Below are positions 41,920 through 50,048 of a stretch of 64,000 bases of DNA, piece by piece. The notes under the pieces were generated by a model. It saw only the letters and a list, made by a program, of their open reading frames with translations. It was not told the DNA's origin and did no database searches. The stretch spans positions 248,001 through 312,000 of the forward strand of contig NZ_NBDP01000007.1 in assembly GCF_004123845.1 (NCBI RefSeq), written 5' to 3'. The translations under genes and the position numbers were made by a program. Source of the stretch: Allobosea sp. Tri-44 (GTDB lineage: Bacteria > Pseudomonadota > Alphaproteobacteria > Rhizobiales > Beijerinckiaceae). Within the stretch, counting starts at the first letter, position 1. Each line of letters opens with the position of its first letter.

Positions 41920-42207
41920 TCAGCCCTGGCGCCTGATGAAGCCGGTGATCGCGATGCGCTCCCATATCCCGGCGGCGCGGAACGGGTCGGCGGCATTGAA
42001 GCGCTCCACGGTTGCGAGGTCCGCCGCCTCCACGACGAAGAGGCTGCCGATCATGGTCGAGGCCTCGTCGGCGACCAGGGGACCCGACATCACGATCTCG
42101 ACCTTTAGCGCAGAGGTGTCGGAAAGGAAGGCCTTGTGCGCGTCGTAATGAGCCAGGCGGGCGCCGAGCGCGCCGGGCTTGTCGAGGGCATGGATCACGA
42201 ACAGCAT
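41920..42207 (-). CDS. YciI-like protein
   Basis: This 95-residue ferredoxin-like-fold protein of the YciI family has LFVIHALDKPGALGARLAHY near the start, then a VMSGPLVADEASTMIGSLFV core. SLFVVEAADLATVERFNAAD follows. YciI proteins are related in fold to muconolactone isomerase and chloromuconolactone dehalogenase, so a role with lactones from ring cleavage is possible. It lies between the ribose-type binding-protein gene (56 bp, with a strong hairpin) and the flavin reductase gene. Confidence 0.88.
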   Translation of the reverse strand: MLFVIHALDKPGALGARLAHYDAHKAFLSDTSALKVEIVMSGPLVADEASTMIGSLFVVEAADLATVERFNAADPFRAAGIWERIAITGFIRRQG

Positions 42208-42223
42208 GCGATGTGCTCCTGTA

Positions 42224-42249
42224 GCGGCCGGGAGGACACCCCCGGCCGC
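42224..42249 (-). terminator. Perfect 9-bp stem-loop after the binding-protein gene
   Basis: GCGGCCGGG (42224-42232) and CCCGGCCGC (42241-42249) pair perfectly around an eight-base loop. It lies 15 bp after the stop of the ribose-type binding protein. No T-run follows on the minus strand, so it may stabilise the upstream message or only partly terminate. Confidence 0.65.
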
Positions 42250-42263
42250 GACGACGGTGAGGG

Positions 42264-43238
42264 TCAGTTCGGCTTGCTGGCCAGGGCCGCCGCCTCGCTC
42301 CAGCTCGGGCAGCTACGCGTTTCCAGAGGGATATCGTAGGGCTGGAAGTTCGATGCGTTCACCACGGTCGGCTTCAGCACCACTTCGGTGACGATCGGCT
42401 CGTTGCGTAGGGCCCGGATCGCGACGAGGGTGCCGATGCAGCCCTGCAGGAAGCCGTTATAGTCGCCCGAGGCGAGGAGCTTGCCGGTCTTGATGGCGTC
42501 GACCGCCTCCTTGGTGCCGTTGATGCCGATGACCCTGGCCTTGCGGTTGGCGCCGTCGAGGGCCTCGATCACGCCGATCGCCATCGCATCGTTGGCGGCG
42601 AGCACGCCGTCGATCTGCGCATGGGACTGCATCAGGTTTTCCATGACCTGCAGGCCCTGCAGGCGCTGGTAGTTGGCCGGCTGACTGGCGAGCAGCTTGA
42701 CCTCCTTGAACTCCTTGATCGCATCGTTGAAGCCGCGCACCCGGTCGATATTGGTCAGCGAGCCCTTGACGCCCTCGAGGATCACGACATTGCCCTTGCC
42801 GCCGATCTCCTTGAGCAGGAAGCGCGCCGTCTCCAAGCCGAGGCTGTAATCGTCTGCCCCGACGAAGGCGAGGAACTTGCCCCCGGCGCTGCGGTCGGTG
42901 ACGTTGACGATCGGGATCTTGGCGTCGTTGATCTGCTCCACGCCCGGCACCATCGCCTTGTAATCGACGGGCACGAAGACGATGGCGCTGGGCTTCTTGA
43001 CGATAACGTCCTCGACCTGGCTGAGTTGCTCGGGGATCGAGTCGGGCTTGGTCGGGATGTAATGCACCGCCTTGGCGCCGAGCGATTTGGCCGCGACCTC
43101 GGCGCCGACCCGGACCGTCTGGAAATAGGGGTTGGTCTGGTTCTTGGTGAAGACCGCGATCGTCTCGCCGGCGGCGAGCGCTGCGCTGGAGATCAGGATG
43201 GCGGGCAGTGCTGCGGCCAGAAGTTTCGATTTCGACAT
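42264..43238 (-). CDS. Ribose-type (RbsB family) ABC substrate-binding protein
   Basis: This 324-residue periplasmic protein has a Sec signal (SKSKLLAAALPAILISSAAL) and the type I periplasmic fold of RbsB. It shows ETIAVFTKNQTNPYFQTVRV, AIVFVPVDYKAMVPGVEQIN, IPIVNVTDRSAGG and IDGVLAANDAMAIGVIEALD. Ligands are usually sugars or polyols, but some members bind autoinducer, purines or aromatics. It is the fourth part of the importer encoded at 43280-46753, placed after both permeases. In this operon the ligand is probably the substrate of the hydroxyquinol-type pathway. Confidence 0.92.
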   Translation of the reverse strand: MSKSKLLAAALPAILISSAALAAGETIAVFTKNQTNPYFQTVRVGAEVAAKSLGAKAVHYIPTKPDSIPEQLSQVEDVIVKKPSAIVFVPVDYKAMVPGVEQINDAKIPIVNVTDRSAGGKFLAFVGADDYSLGLETARFLLKEIGGKGNVVILEGVKGSLTNIDRVRGFNDAIKEFKEVKLLASQPANYQRLQGLQVMENLMQSHAQIDGVLAANDAMAIGVIEALDGANRKARVIGINGTKEAVDAIKTGKLLASGDYNGFLQGCIGTLVAIRALRNEPIVTEVVLKPTVVNASNFQPYDIPLETRSCPSWSEAAALASKPN

Positions 43239-43279
43239 GGTTGTTTCCTCCCTTTGGTTCTTCGGTTGTGTTGCTTGGT

Positions 43280-44254
43280 TCAGGCGCGCCGACGGCCGAC
43301 CATGTCGAACCAGACGGCGAGGATGACGATCAGGCCGGTGACCAGCGGCTGCCAGTTGGCGTTGACGGCGAGCAGGTTCATGCCGTTCAGCACCAGCGTC
43401 AGGATCAGGGCGCCGATGAAGGTGCCGAAGACGCTGCCGACGCCGCCGAACAGCGAGGCGCCGCCGATCAGCGCCGCGGCGATCGCCGGCAGCGTCATGG
43501 CCTCGCCGATATCGCCCTCGGCCGAGTTCAGCCGGGCGAGGAAGACGATCGAGGCGACGCCCGCCATGGCGCCGGAGAAGCCGTAGACCAGGATCAGGCG
43601 GCGATCGACCGGGATGCCGGTGAGGCGCGCCGCGACCGGGTTGGCGCCGATGGCGTAGATCTGCTGCCCCCAGATCGTGCGCTGGGCGAAGATCGTGCCC
43701 GCCAGCAGGAAGGCCAGCATCAGATAGACCGGGATCGGCACGCCGAGGAAATAGCCCGAGCCGATCTGCCGGAAACCGGGCGGGAAGCCGTGAATGGTCT
43801 CGCCGGCCATGTAGTAGTAGGTGATGCCGTGCAGCACCCAGAGCATACCGTAGGTGGCGATGAAGGACGGGATCCTGAGCTTGGCCACCATCAGCCCGTT
43901 GCAGATGCCGATGGCGAGCCCCGTGGCGAGGCCCACGAGCGTGCCGAGCACGGGCGAGCCGGTCGCCTTGATCACGGTCGCCGCGAAACAGGCGGAGAGG
44001 CCGATATTGGCGCCGACCGAGAGATCGAGCCCGCCGGTCAGGATCACCAGCGTCAGCCCCGAGGCCAGGAAGAAGAGCAGGCTCGCCTGCCTGAGCACAT
44101 TGAGGATGTTGTTGGCGGTGAAGAAGGCTTCCGTCGCGACGCTCAGGGCGGCGCAGAGCAGAGCCACCGCCAGCAAGCGATAGGCAAGCTGCTGCGTTTC
44201 GCGCGAGAGGTGGAAGCCGGCCGAGCGGGTGGAGGCGTCGCTGGCGATGCTCAT
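43280..44254 (-). CDS. Ribose-type ABC permease (RbsC family), 1
   Basis: This 324-residue permease has about eight to ten hydrophobic helices and RbsC motifs: LVILTGGLDLSVGANIGLSA, NGLMVAKLRIPSFIATYGML, GANPVAARLTGIPVDRRLIL and LIGGASLFGGVGSVFGTFIG. The start overlaps the stop of the other permease by four bases. Two different permeases with one ATPase point to a heterodimeric channel. Confidence 0.93.
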   Translation of the reverse strand: MSIASDASTRSAGFHLSRETQQLAYRLLAVALLCAALSVATEAFFTANNILNVLRQASLLFFLASGLTLVILTGGLDLSVGANIGLSACFAATVIKATGSPVLGTLVGLATGLAIGICNGLMVAKLRIPSFIATYGMLWVLHGITYYYMAGETIHGFPPGFRQIGSGYFLGVPIPVYLMLAFLLAGTIFAQRTIWGQQIYAIGANPVAARLTGIPVDRRLILVYGFSGAMAGVASIVFLARLNSAEGDIGEAMTLPAIAAALIGGASLFGGVGSVFGTFIGALILTLVLNGMNLLAVNANWQPLVTGLIVILAVWFDMVGRRRA

Positions 44255-45204
44255 GACCTGGTGCTCCGCAGGCTGTCGACGAGAAGGGCGGCGATGACAA
44301 GGGCGCCGATGCAGGCGACCTGGACGGAGGAGGGAACGGCCATCAGGTTGAGGCCGTTGCGCAGTACGCCGACCGTCAGCACGCCGAGCAGCGTGCCGAA
44401 GAGCCAGCCATTGCCCTTGTCGAAAGAGGTTCCGCCCAGCGCCACCGCGGCGATGGCATCAAACTCCAGGCCGATCGCCGCGGTCGGATGGCCGGCGTTG
44501 ATGCGCGCGGTCATCAGCAGGGCGGCGAACCCGGCCATCGCGCCGCCGAGCATGTAGACGGCGACGAGCAGGCGCTTCCAGGCCACGCCGGCGAGCGTCA
44601 GCGCATCGCGGTTGCCGCCGAGCGCGCAGATATAGGTGCCGAAGCGGGTGTGGTAGAGCAGGATGTGGAAGAGTGCGTAGAAGCCCGCGCCGATCAGGAT
44701 CGGCGTCGGGATGCCGAGGATGTCGCCGGAATAGACCAGCCGCACGAAGCGCGGGATGCCGACGACGCTCTGGCCGTCGCTGACGACGAGCGCGAGCCCC
44801 TGCGCCGCTCCGAGCGTGCCGAGCGTGGCGACGAAGGGCGGGATCGAGAGTCCGGCGATCAGCCAGCCGTTCAGGAGGCCGAAGGCGAGGCCGACCGCGA
44901 GCGCGCCGATCAGGGCGAGCGCCAGCGACTGCGTCGCGACCACGATCAGCGCCAGCACGAGCGAGGCCAGTGTCAGCACCGCGCCCATGGAGAGGTCGAG
45001 CCCCTCGGTCATGATGATCAGCGTCATCGGCAGGGCCAGCAGCAGCAGGATGACCGACTGCACCAGCACGTTGGAGAGGTTGCCGGCGGTGAGGAAGCCG
45101 GGGCTCGCCAGCGAAAAGAGCAGCGAGAGCCCGACCAGCGCGACGGCCACGCCCGGCACTGCCGGGAGACGCGGTGAAGCAGAGGAGATCGCCTGATCAG
45201 TCAT
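44251..45204 (-). CDS. Ribose-type ABC permease (RbsC family), 2
   Basis: This 317-residue permease is homologous to the one at 43280-44254: MTLIIMTEGLDLSMGAVLTL, NGWLIAGLSIPPFVATLGTL, GGNRDALTLAGVAWKRLLVA and ALGGTSFDKGNGWLFGTLLG. The start overlaps the ATPase gene by eight bases and the end overlaps the next permease by four. The pair must come from an old duplication, as the two differ throughout. Confidence 0.93.
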   Translation of the reverse strand: MTDQAISSASPRLPAVPGVAVALVGLSLLFSLASPGFLTAGNLSNVLVQSVILLLLALPMTLIIMTEGLDLSMGAVLTLASLVLALIVVATQSLALALIGALAVGLAFGLLNGWLIAGLSIPPFVATLGTLGAAQGLALVVSDGQSVVGIPRFVRLVYSGDILGIPTPILIGAGFYALFHILLYHTRFGTYICALGGNRDALTLAGVAWKRLLVAVYMLGGAMAGFAALLMTARINAGHPTAAIGLEFDAIAAVALGGTSFDKGNGWLFGTLLGVLTVGVLRNGLNLMAVPSSVQVACIGALVIAALLVDSLRSTRS

Positions 45205-46753
45205 GGTGCATCCCCATTCGGACGATGTTCTCTTCGGAGAGTTCGGAGCGGGAGAGTTCGCCGACGAGGCGCTTGTCGCGCATCACGTAGGCGCGGTCGC
45301 AGACATGGACGATCTCGGCCTGCTCGGAGGAGATCATCAGCACCGCGGCGCCATCGGCTACGAGCTGGTCGATCAGCGCGAAGATCTCGGACTTGGCGCC
45401 GACGTCGATGCCGCGGGTCGGCTCGTCGAAGATGAACAGCCTTGTGCCGGCGGCGAGCCACTTGCCGATCACCACCTTCTGCTGGTTGCCGCCGGAGAGC
45501 AGCGCGACGCTCTGGTTCGGCGATGGTGTCGCGATCCGCAGCCGCTTGATCAGCTCCTCGGCCGAGCGCTGCGCCCGGCGCGGCGAGAACATCCCGTTCG
45601 GGAAGAGCTTGGGCAAAGCGGCGACGGCGAGGTTGTCGGCGACCGTGCGGATCAGCGCGAGGCCTTCGATCTTGCGGCTTTCCGGGATGAGGCCGACACC
45701 GGCGAAGACGGCAGCGTCGGGCCCGCCGCGCCTGGCCTTTCCGAAGATGCTGATCTCGCCAGCCGTGACCTCGTCGGCGCCGAAGACGGCGCGCGCGACC
45801 TCGGTCCTGCCGGAGCCGACCAGGCCGCACAGGCCGACGATCTCACCGGCGCGCACCGTCAGGTCGATGTCGCGGATGCCGTTCTTGGCGCAGAGGCCCT
45901 TGACCTCAAGCACGATCTCGCCCGGCTGCTGCGCGAAGTTGCGCGGATAGCTCATGTCGACAGTGCGGCCAACCATCATGCGCACCAGCGCATCCGGCGT
46001 GGTCTCGCCCGGCCGCGCCCGGCCGACGAGCTTGCCGTCGCGCAGCACCGTGATCCGGTCGCCGAGCGCGAACACCTCCGCCATGCGGTGCGAGATGTAG
46101 ACGATGGCGACGCCCTTCGCCTGCAGCTGGCGCATCACCTCGAAGAGGCGCTCGGTCTCGCGATCGGAGAGCGCGGCGGTCGGCTCGTCCATGACGAGGA
46201 TGCGCGCGTCCTGCGACAGCGCCTTGCCGATCTCGACCATCTGCTGCTGAGCGACGCCGAGCGTGTGGACCTTGGTCCTGGGATCGACATCGAGGCCGAT
46301 CAGGTCGAGCACCGCCTGCGCCTCACGATAGAGCCGCCGGCGGTCGACGAGACCGGGAATGCGCGACGGGAATTCGCGGCCGAGGAAGATGTTCTGCGCC
46401 ACGTCGAGATAGGGGACGAGCGAGAACTCCTGGAAGATCACGGCGATGCCGAGCTTGCGGGCATCCGCCGGCGAGCGGATCTCGACCTTCTCGCCCTTGT
46501 GGAAGTATTCGCCAGCATCGGCCTGATAGGCGCCGCACAGCACCTTCATCAGCGAGGATTTGCCGGCGCCGTTCTCGCCGAGCAGCATGTGCACCTGGCC
46601 CGGCCAGAGAGCGAAGGAGACGTCGTCGAGCGCCTTCACGCCGGGGAAGGTCTTGGAGATACCCCTGAGCTCGAAGAGCGGCACGCCTTCGGCGGTGACA
46701 GGCGGCGGGGCAGCCGCTTCGAAGTCGGGCTTCATCGCCGTCATCGCGCTCAT
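45197..46753 (-). CDS. Ribose-type ABC transporter ATPase (RbsA family, two nucleotide-binding domains)
   Basis: This 518-residue tandem ATPase has a first domain with Walker A LLGENGAGKSSLMKVL, QQQMVEIGKALSQDARILVM and DEPTAALSDRE. The second domain has the degenerate P-loop GLVGSGRTEVAR usual for RbsA, the signature LLSGGNQQKVVIGKW and IFDEPTRGID. I chose ATG 46753 because the family start follows; the frame is open further upstream only in the overlapping oxidase gene. It is coupled by ATGA to that oxidase and overlaps the permease by eight bases. Confidence 0.93.
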   Translation of the reverse strand: MSAMTAMKPDFEAAAPPPVTAEGVPLFELRGISKTFPGVKALDDVSFALWPGQVHMLLGENGAGKSSLMKVLCGAYQADAGEYFHKGEKVEIRSPADARKLGIAVIFQEFSLVPYLDVAQNIFLGREFPSRIPGLVDRRRLYREAQAVLDLIGLDVDPRTKVHTLGVAQQQMVEIGKALSQDARILVMDEPTAALSDRETERLFEVMRQLQAKGVAIVYISHRMAEVFALGDRITVLRDGKLVGRARPGETTPDALVRMMVGRTVDMSYPRNFAQQPGEIVLEVKGLCAKNGIRDIDLTVRAGEIVGLCGLVGSGRTEVARAVFGADEVTAGEISIFGKARRGGPDAAVFAGVGLIPESRKIEGLALIRTVADNLAVAALPKLFPNGMFSPRRAQRSAEELIKRLRIATPSPNQSVALLSGGNQQKVVIGKWLAAGTRLFIFDEPTRGIDVGAKSEIFALIDQLVADGAAVLMISSEQAEIVHVCDRAYVMRDKRLVGELSRSELSEENIVRMGMHHD

Positions 46754-48171
46754 GACGCGCCTCCGATCTGCGCGGGCGAACGGAAGATCTTGCCGGGGTT
46801 CATGATCCCCAGCGGATCGAGCGCCTGCTTCACCAGGCGCATGGCATCGACGGCCTCGCCCAGTTCCAACTCGAGGAAATCGATCTTGCCGAGGCCGATG
46901 CCGTGCTCGCCGGTGCAGGTGCCGTCGAGCGCGATCGCCCGCCGCACCAGGCGTTCGTTGAAGGCCTTGGCCCGGGCGAGTTCCTCGGCGTTGGCGGGAT
47001 CGATCAAAACAAGGAGGTGGAAATTGCCGTCGCCGACATGGCCGACGACCGGAGCGATCAGCCCGGCCGCCTCGATGTCCGCCGCGGTGGCGACGAGGCA
47101 TTCGGCCAGGCGCGAGATCGGCACGCAGACATCGGTGACCAGAGCGCGCGCGCCCGGCCGCAAGGCGAGCCCGGCATAGAGCGTGTTGTCGCGGGCCCGC
47201 CAGAGACGGCTGCGTTCCTCCGGCGTGGTCGCCCAGGCAAAGCCCTGGCCGCCGAATTCGCCGGCCAGCGCCTGCGCCGTCTCGGCCTGCTCGGCAACAT
47301 AGCTCTTCGAGCCGTGGAACTCGAAGAAGAGATGCGGCGCCTCCGGCAAGCCGAGCCCGGCGTGCAGGTTCATGCCGCGCATCATCACCGCGTCGAGCAG
47401 TTCGATGCGCGCCACCGGAACGCCGGACTGGATGACCGCGATCGCCGTGTCGACCGCGGCCTTCAGGTCCGGAAAGCTGCAGACCGCCGAGGAGATGGCC
47501 TCGGGCTGGGGATGGAGCTTGAGCGTCACCTCGGTGATGACGCCGAGCGTCCCTTCCGCGCCGACGAACAGGCGGGTGAGGTCATAGCCGGCGGCGGATT
47601 TGCGGGCGCGCCGTGCCGTCCGGATCACGCGGCCATCGGCGAGCACGGCCTCGAGGCCGAGCACATTGTCCTTCATCGTGCCGTAGCGCACCGCCATGGT
47701 GCCCGAGGCGCGCGTCGAGGCCATGCCGCCGATCGAGGCGTCGGCGCCGGGATCGATCGGGAAGAACAGCCCGGTGTCGCGCAATTGCGCATTGAGCTGC
47801 TTGCGGGTGATGCCGGGCTGGACGCGCACATCCATGTCCTCCGGGCTCGCCGCCAGCACCTTGTCCATACGGGACATGTCGATGCAGACGCCCCCCAGCG
47901 GCGCTGAAGCGTTGCCTTCGAGCGAGGTACCGGCGCCGAACGGGATGACCGGCAGCAGCAGATCGCGGCAAACCGCTACGATGTCGCGCACCTCCTCGGT
48001 GGTTTCCGGAAAGGTGACGAGATCAGGCGGCGAGGCCGCATGATAGGCCTCGCTGCGGCCATGGTCGGCGAGGACGCCGGGGGCGCGGCTGACGCGCGAG
48101 CCGAGCGTATCGGCCAACCGCGCCAGTGCCGTTTCCGTGGCGGCGCCATCCGGGGATGGTCTGGTCAACAT
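46750..48171 (-). CDS. FAD-linked oxidase (GlcD/D-lactate dehydrogenase-like)
   Basis: This 473-residue flavoprotein has a PCMH FAD domain (VIPFGAGTSLEGNASAPLGG, GLFFPIDPGADASIGGMAST, GTMKDNVLGLEAVLADG, FVGAEGTLGVITEVTLKL) and the C-terminal cap ending CTGEHGIGLGKIDFLELELG. It oxidises 2-hydroxy acids such as glycolate or D-lactate and passes electrons to quinone or cytochrome. The start at 48171 has GGGAGGAAG. It lies between the ring-cleavage dioxygenase gene (65 bp) and the importer ATPase gene (ATGA overlap). A 2-hydroxy acid side chain of the imported compound is a possible substrate. Confidence 0.9.
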   Translation of the reverse strand: MLTRPSPDGAATETALARLADTLGSRVSRAPGVLADHGRSEAYHAASPPDLVTFPETTEEVRDIVAVCRDLLLPVIPFGAGTSLEGNASAPLGGVCIDMSRMDKVLAASPEDMDVRVQPGITRKQLNAQLRDTGLFFPIDPGADASIGGMASTRASGTMAVRYGTMKDNVLGLEAVLADGRVIRTARRARKSAAGYDLTRLFVGAEGTLGVITEVTLKLHPQPEAISSAVCSFPDLKAAVDTAIAVIQSGVPVARIELLDAVMMRGMNLHAGLGLPEAPHLFFEFHGSKSYVAEQAETAQALAGEFGGQGFAWATTPEERSRLWRARDNTLYAGLALRPGARALVTDVCVPISRLAECLVATAADIEAAGLIAPVVGHVGDGNFHLLVLIDPANAEELARAKAFNERLVRRAIALDGTCTGEHGIGLGKIDFLELELGEAVDAMRLVKQALDPLGIMNPGKIFRSPAQIGGAS

Positions 48172-48236
48172 TGGTTTCTTCCTCCCGATTGGCCCGCTGA
48201 CCGGGCTCTCTCGATTGCAGTCGATGATTGCTGGGC

Positions 48237-49124
48237 TCAGCCCGCGCCTTGCGCACGTCCCGGCGCAGGGTTGAGCTGGAAATCGTAGGTCAGGTGGCAC
48301 CAGGGCCGGTCGAGCGTTCTTCCATCCGGAGCGGTGCCTGCCGGATGCGCCGCAAAATCGCTGATCAACGAATCCTTCACGCCGAAGACGGCGTCGGAAT
48401 CGAGATACTGGTCGCCGGCGACGAAGACGTGGGTGACGAGCTTCTCGTATCCCGGCGCCGCGATCATGAAATGGACGTGGGCCGGCCGCCAGGGATGGCG
48501 TCCCTGCGCCTCCAGCATCTTGCCGACCGGCCCGTCATGCGGGATCGGGTAGGCAGCCGGCTTGATCGACCAGAAATGGAAGCGGCCCTGCGCGTCGGTG
48601 CGAAAGCGCGCCCGGGCGACGAGATCGGCCGCGTCCTCCGAATGCTGGACGTCGTAATAGCCGTCCTCGTCGGAATGCCAGACGTCGACGATCGCCCCCG
48701 TGAGCGGACTGCCATCGGCAGCGGTGACGGAGCCGGAGACATACATCGGCTCGCCCGGCAGCTCGCCGGAGATGTCGCTGCCCAGAGCGGCTTCGGGCGG
48801 GCCCTCGACATAGAACGGGCCGAGCACGGTGCTCTCAGTGACGGCGCTCTGATGGTCGTGGTTGATCGCGTCGACCAGCATGGAGACGCCGAGCGTGTCG
48901 GAGAGCAGGATGAACTCCTGCCGCGCCCCGGTGCACATCTGGCCGGTATCGGTCAGGAAGGCGATGCCCTTCGCCCATTCCTCCTGCGTCGGACGGATCT
49001 CGCGGATGAAATCATGGAGGTGGCGGACGAGGGCTTCGCTGATCTGGCGGGTTCGGGCATCCGGTGCGTCGGCGATGCGCTCGAGCACGGCCTGGGTGAT
49101 GCTGTCCTGATCGAAATTCCTCAT
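48237..49124 (-). CDS. Intradiol ring-cleavage dioxygenase, hydroxyquinol 1,2-dioxygenase-like
   Basis: This 295-residue protein has an N-terminal helical dimer domain (HLHDFIREIRPTQEEWAKGI) and an intradiol catalytic domain: ESTVLGPFYVEGPPEAALGS, VDVWHSDEDGYYDVQ with iron-ligand tyrosine, PIPHDGPVGKMLEAQGRHPW, and RPAHVHFMIAAPGYEKLVTH with the two iron-ligand histidines. The LVTHVFVAGDQYLDSDAVFG stretch matches hydroxyquinol rather than catechol dioxygenases. It cleaves 1,2,4-trihydroxybenzene to maleylacetate, which fits the maleylacetate reductase gene three genes upstream. The start overlaps the stop of the NAD-dependent oxidoreductase by four bases. Confidence 0.92.
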   Translation of the reverse strand: MRNFDQDSITQAVLERIADAPDARTRQISEALVRHLHDFIREIRPTQEEWAKGIAFLTDTGQMCTGARQEFILLSDTLGVSMLVDAINHDHQSAVTESTVLGPFYVEGPPEAALGSDISGELPGEPMYVSGSVTAADGSPLTGAIVDVWHSDEDGYYDVQHSEDAADLVARARFRTDAQGRFHFWSIKPAAYPIPHDGPVGKMLEAQGRHPWRPAHVHFMIAAPGYEKLVTHVFVAGDQYLDSDAVFGVKDSLISDFAAHPAGTAPDGRTLDRPWCHLTYDFQLNPAPGRAQGAG

Positions 49125-50038
49125 TCGACCCTCCCTTCGTTCCTGCCGAGCTCGGGCTCGCCCAGGCCTGCGAGCCATTCGGCGAGGCGTACCGTCGAGA
49201 TGAAATCGGCCTCGCCTTCGCCGCGCCCGATCAGGGCGCCATAGGTTTCGCGCGTCAGGCTCGCCAGCGGCATGGCCATGTCAGCGGCATGGCCGGCCCC
49301 GATGATCAAATCGAGATCCTTGGCCATCTGCTGGCAGGAGAAGGTCGGCGAAAAATCGCGCGTTTCCAGGCTTTTCGCCTTGTAGTGGACCATGGGCGAG
49401 CCGACCGCGCTGTTGGTCAGCACGTCCAGAATGTCCTGCCAGGCGAGATTGCCCTTGCGCGCGAGCACGACGCTCTCGCCCATCATCGCGGCAGAGACCG
49501 CGATCATCAGGTTGACGGCGAGCTTGGCGAAGCGGGCCTCCTCGGCTTCGCCGAGATACTTCTGGGCGCGGGTGAAGCCCTGCGCGATCGGCAGGAAGCT
49601 GTCGAAGGCGGCGCGCGGCCCCGAGACGAAGCAGGTCAGGTTGCCGGTATGGGCGATGGCGGCGTTGCCGGAGACCGGCGCGCGCAGATAGAGAATGCCG
49701 CGCTGCGCCGCCTCCCGCGCCACTTCCGCGGAGATCGTCGGGCTGACGGTCGAGGTTTCGACCAGGATCGCGCCCTTGCGCATCGCGTCGAAGAGCCCGC
49801 CGGACAGTGCGACGGCAGCCAGCACCTTGTCGTCCGGCAACGAGGTGAAGACGATGTCGCGTCCGGCCGCATCGAGGAGCGTGGCGGCGGGCCTGACACC
49901 GCCTGCGGACGCTGCGGCGATGCGCTCCTGGTCGCGATCGAAGCCTGCGATGTCGTGCCCGGCCGCCGCGAGACGGATCGCGATGGGCAGCCCCATCTTG
50001 CCGAGCCCGATCCAGCCTATGGTTTGTGTGTCGGTCAT
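49121..50038 (-). CDS. 3-Hydroxyisobutyrate dehydrogenase-family NAD(P)-dependent oxidoreductase
   Basis: This 305-residue beta-hydroxyacid dehydrogenase has the N-terminal dinucleotide motif IGWIGLGKMGLPIAIRLAAAG. The substrate loop is LRAPVSGNAAIAHTGNLTCF and the catalytic lysine lies in ARFAKLAVNLMIA. The family oxidises 3-hydroxy acids such as tartronate semialdehyde, 3-hydroxyisobutyrate and related side chains. It lies ten bases after the amidohydrolase gene and overlaps the dioxygenase gene by four. An earlier in-frame start would add an N-terminal extension absent from the family. Confidence 0.9.
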   Translation of the reverse strand: MTDTQTIGWIGLGKMGLPIAIRLAAAGHDIAGFDRDQERIAAASAGGVRPAATLLDAAGRDIVFTSLPDDKVLAAVALSGGLFDAMRKGAILVETSTVSPTISAEVAREAAQRGILYLRAPVSGNAAIAHTGNLTCFVSGPRAAFDSFLPIAQGFTRAQKYLGEAEEARFAKLAVNLMIAVSAAMMGESVVLARKGNLAWQDILDVLTNSAVGSPMVHYKAKSLETRDFSPTFSCQQMAKDLDLIIGAGHAADMAMPLASLTRETYGALIGRGEGEADFISTVRLAEWLAGLGEPELGRNEGRVE

Positions 50039-50048
50039 TCCGCTGTCC

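Noticed and set aside
45203-47179. 658-codon plus-strand frame opposite the ribose-type ATPase gene
   Set aside because: It is antisense to a well-conserved ATPase, has low-complexity acidic/basic composition and no ribosome binding site or motif.
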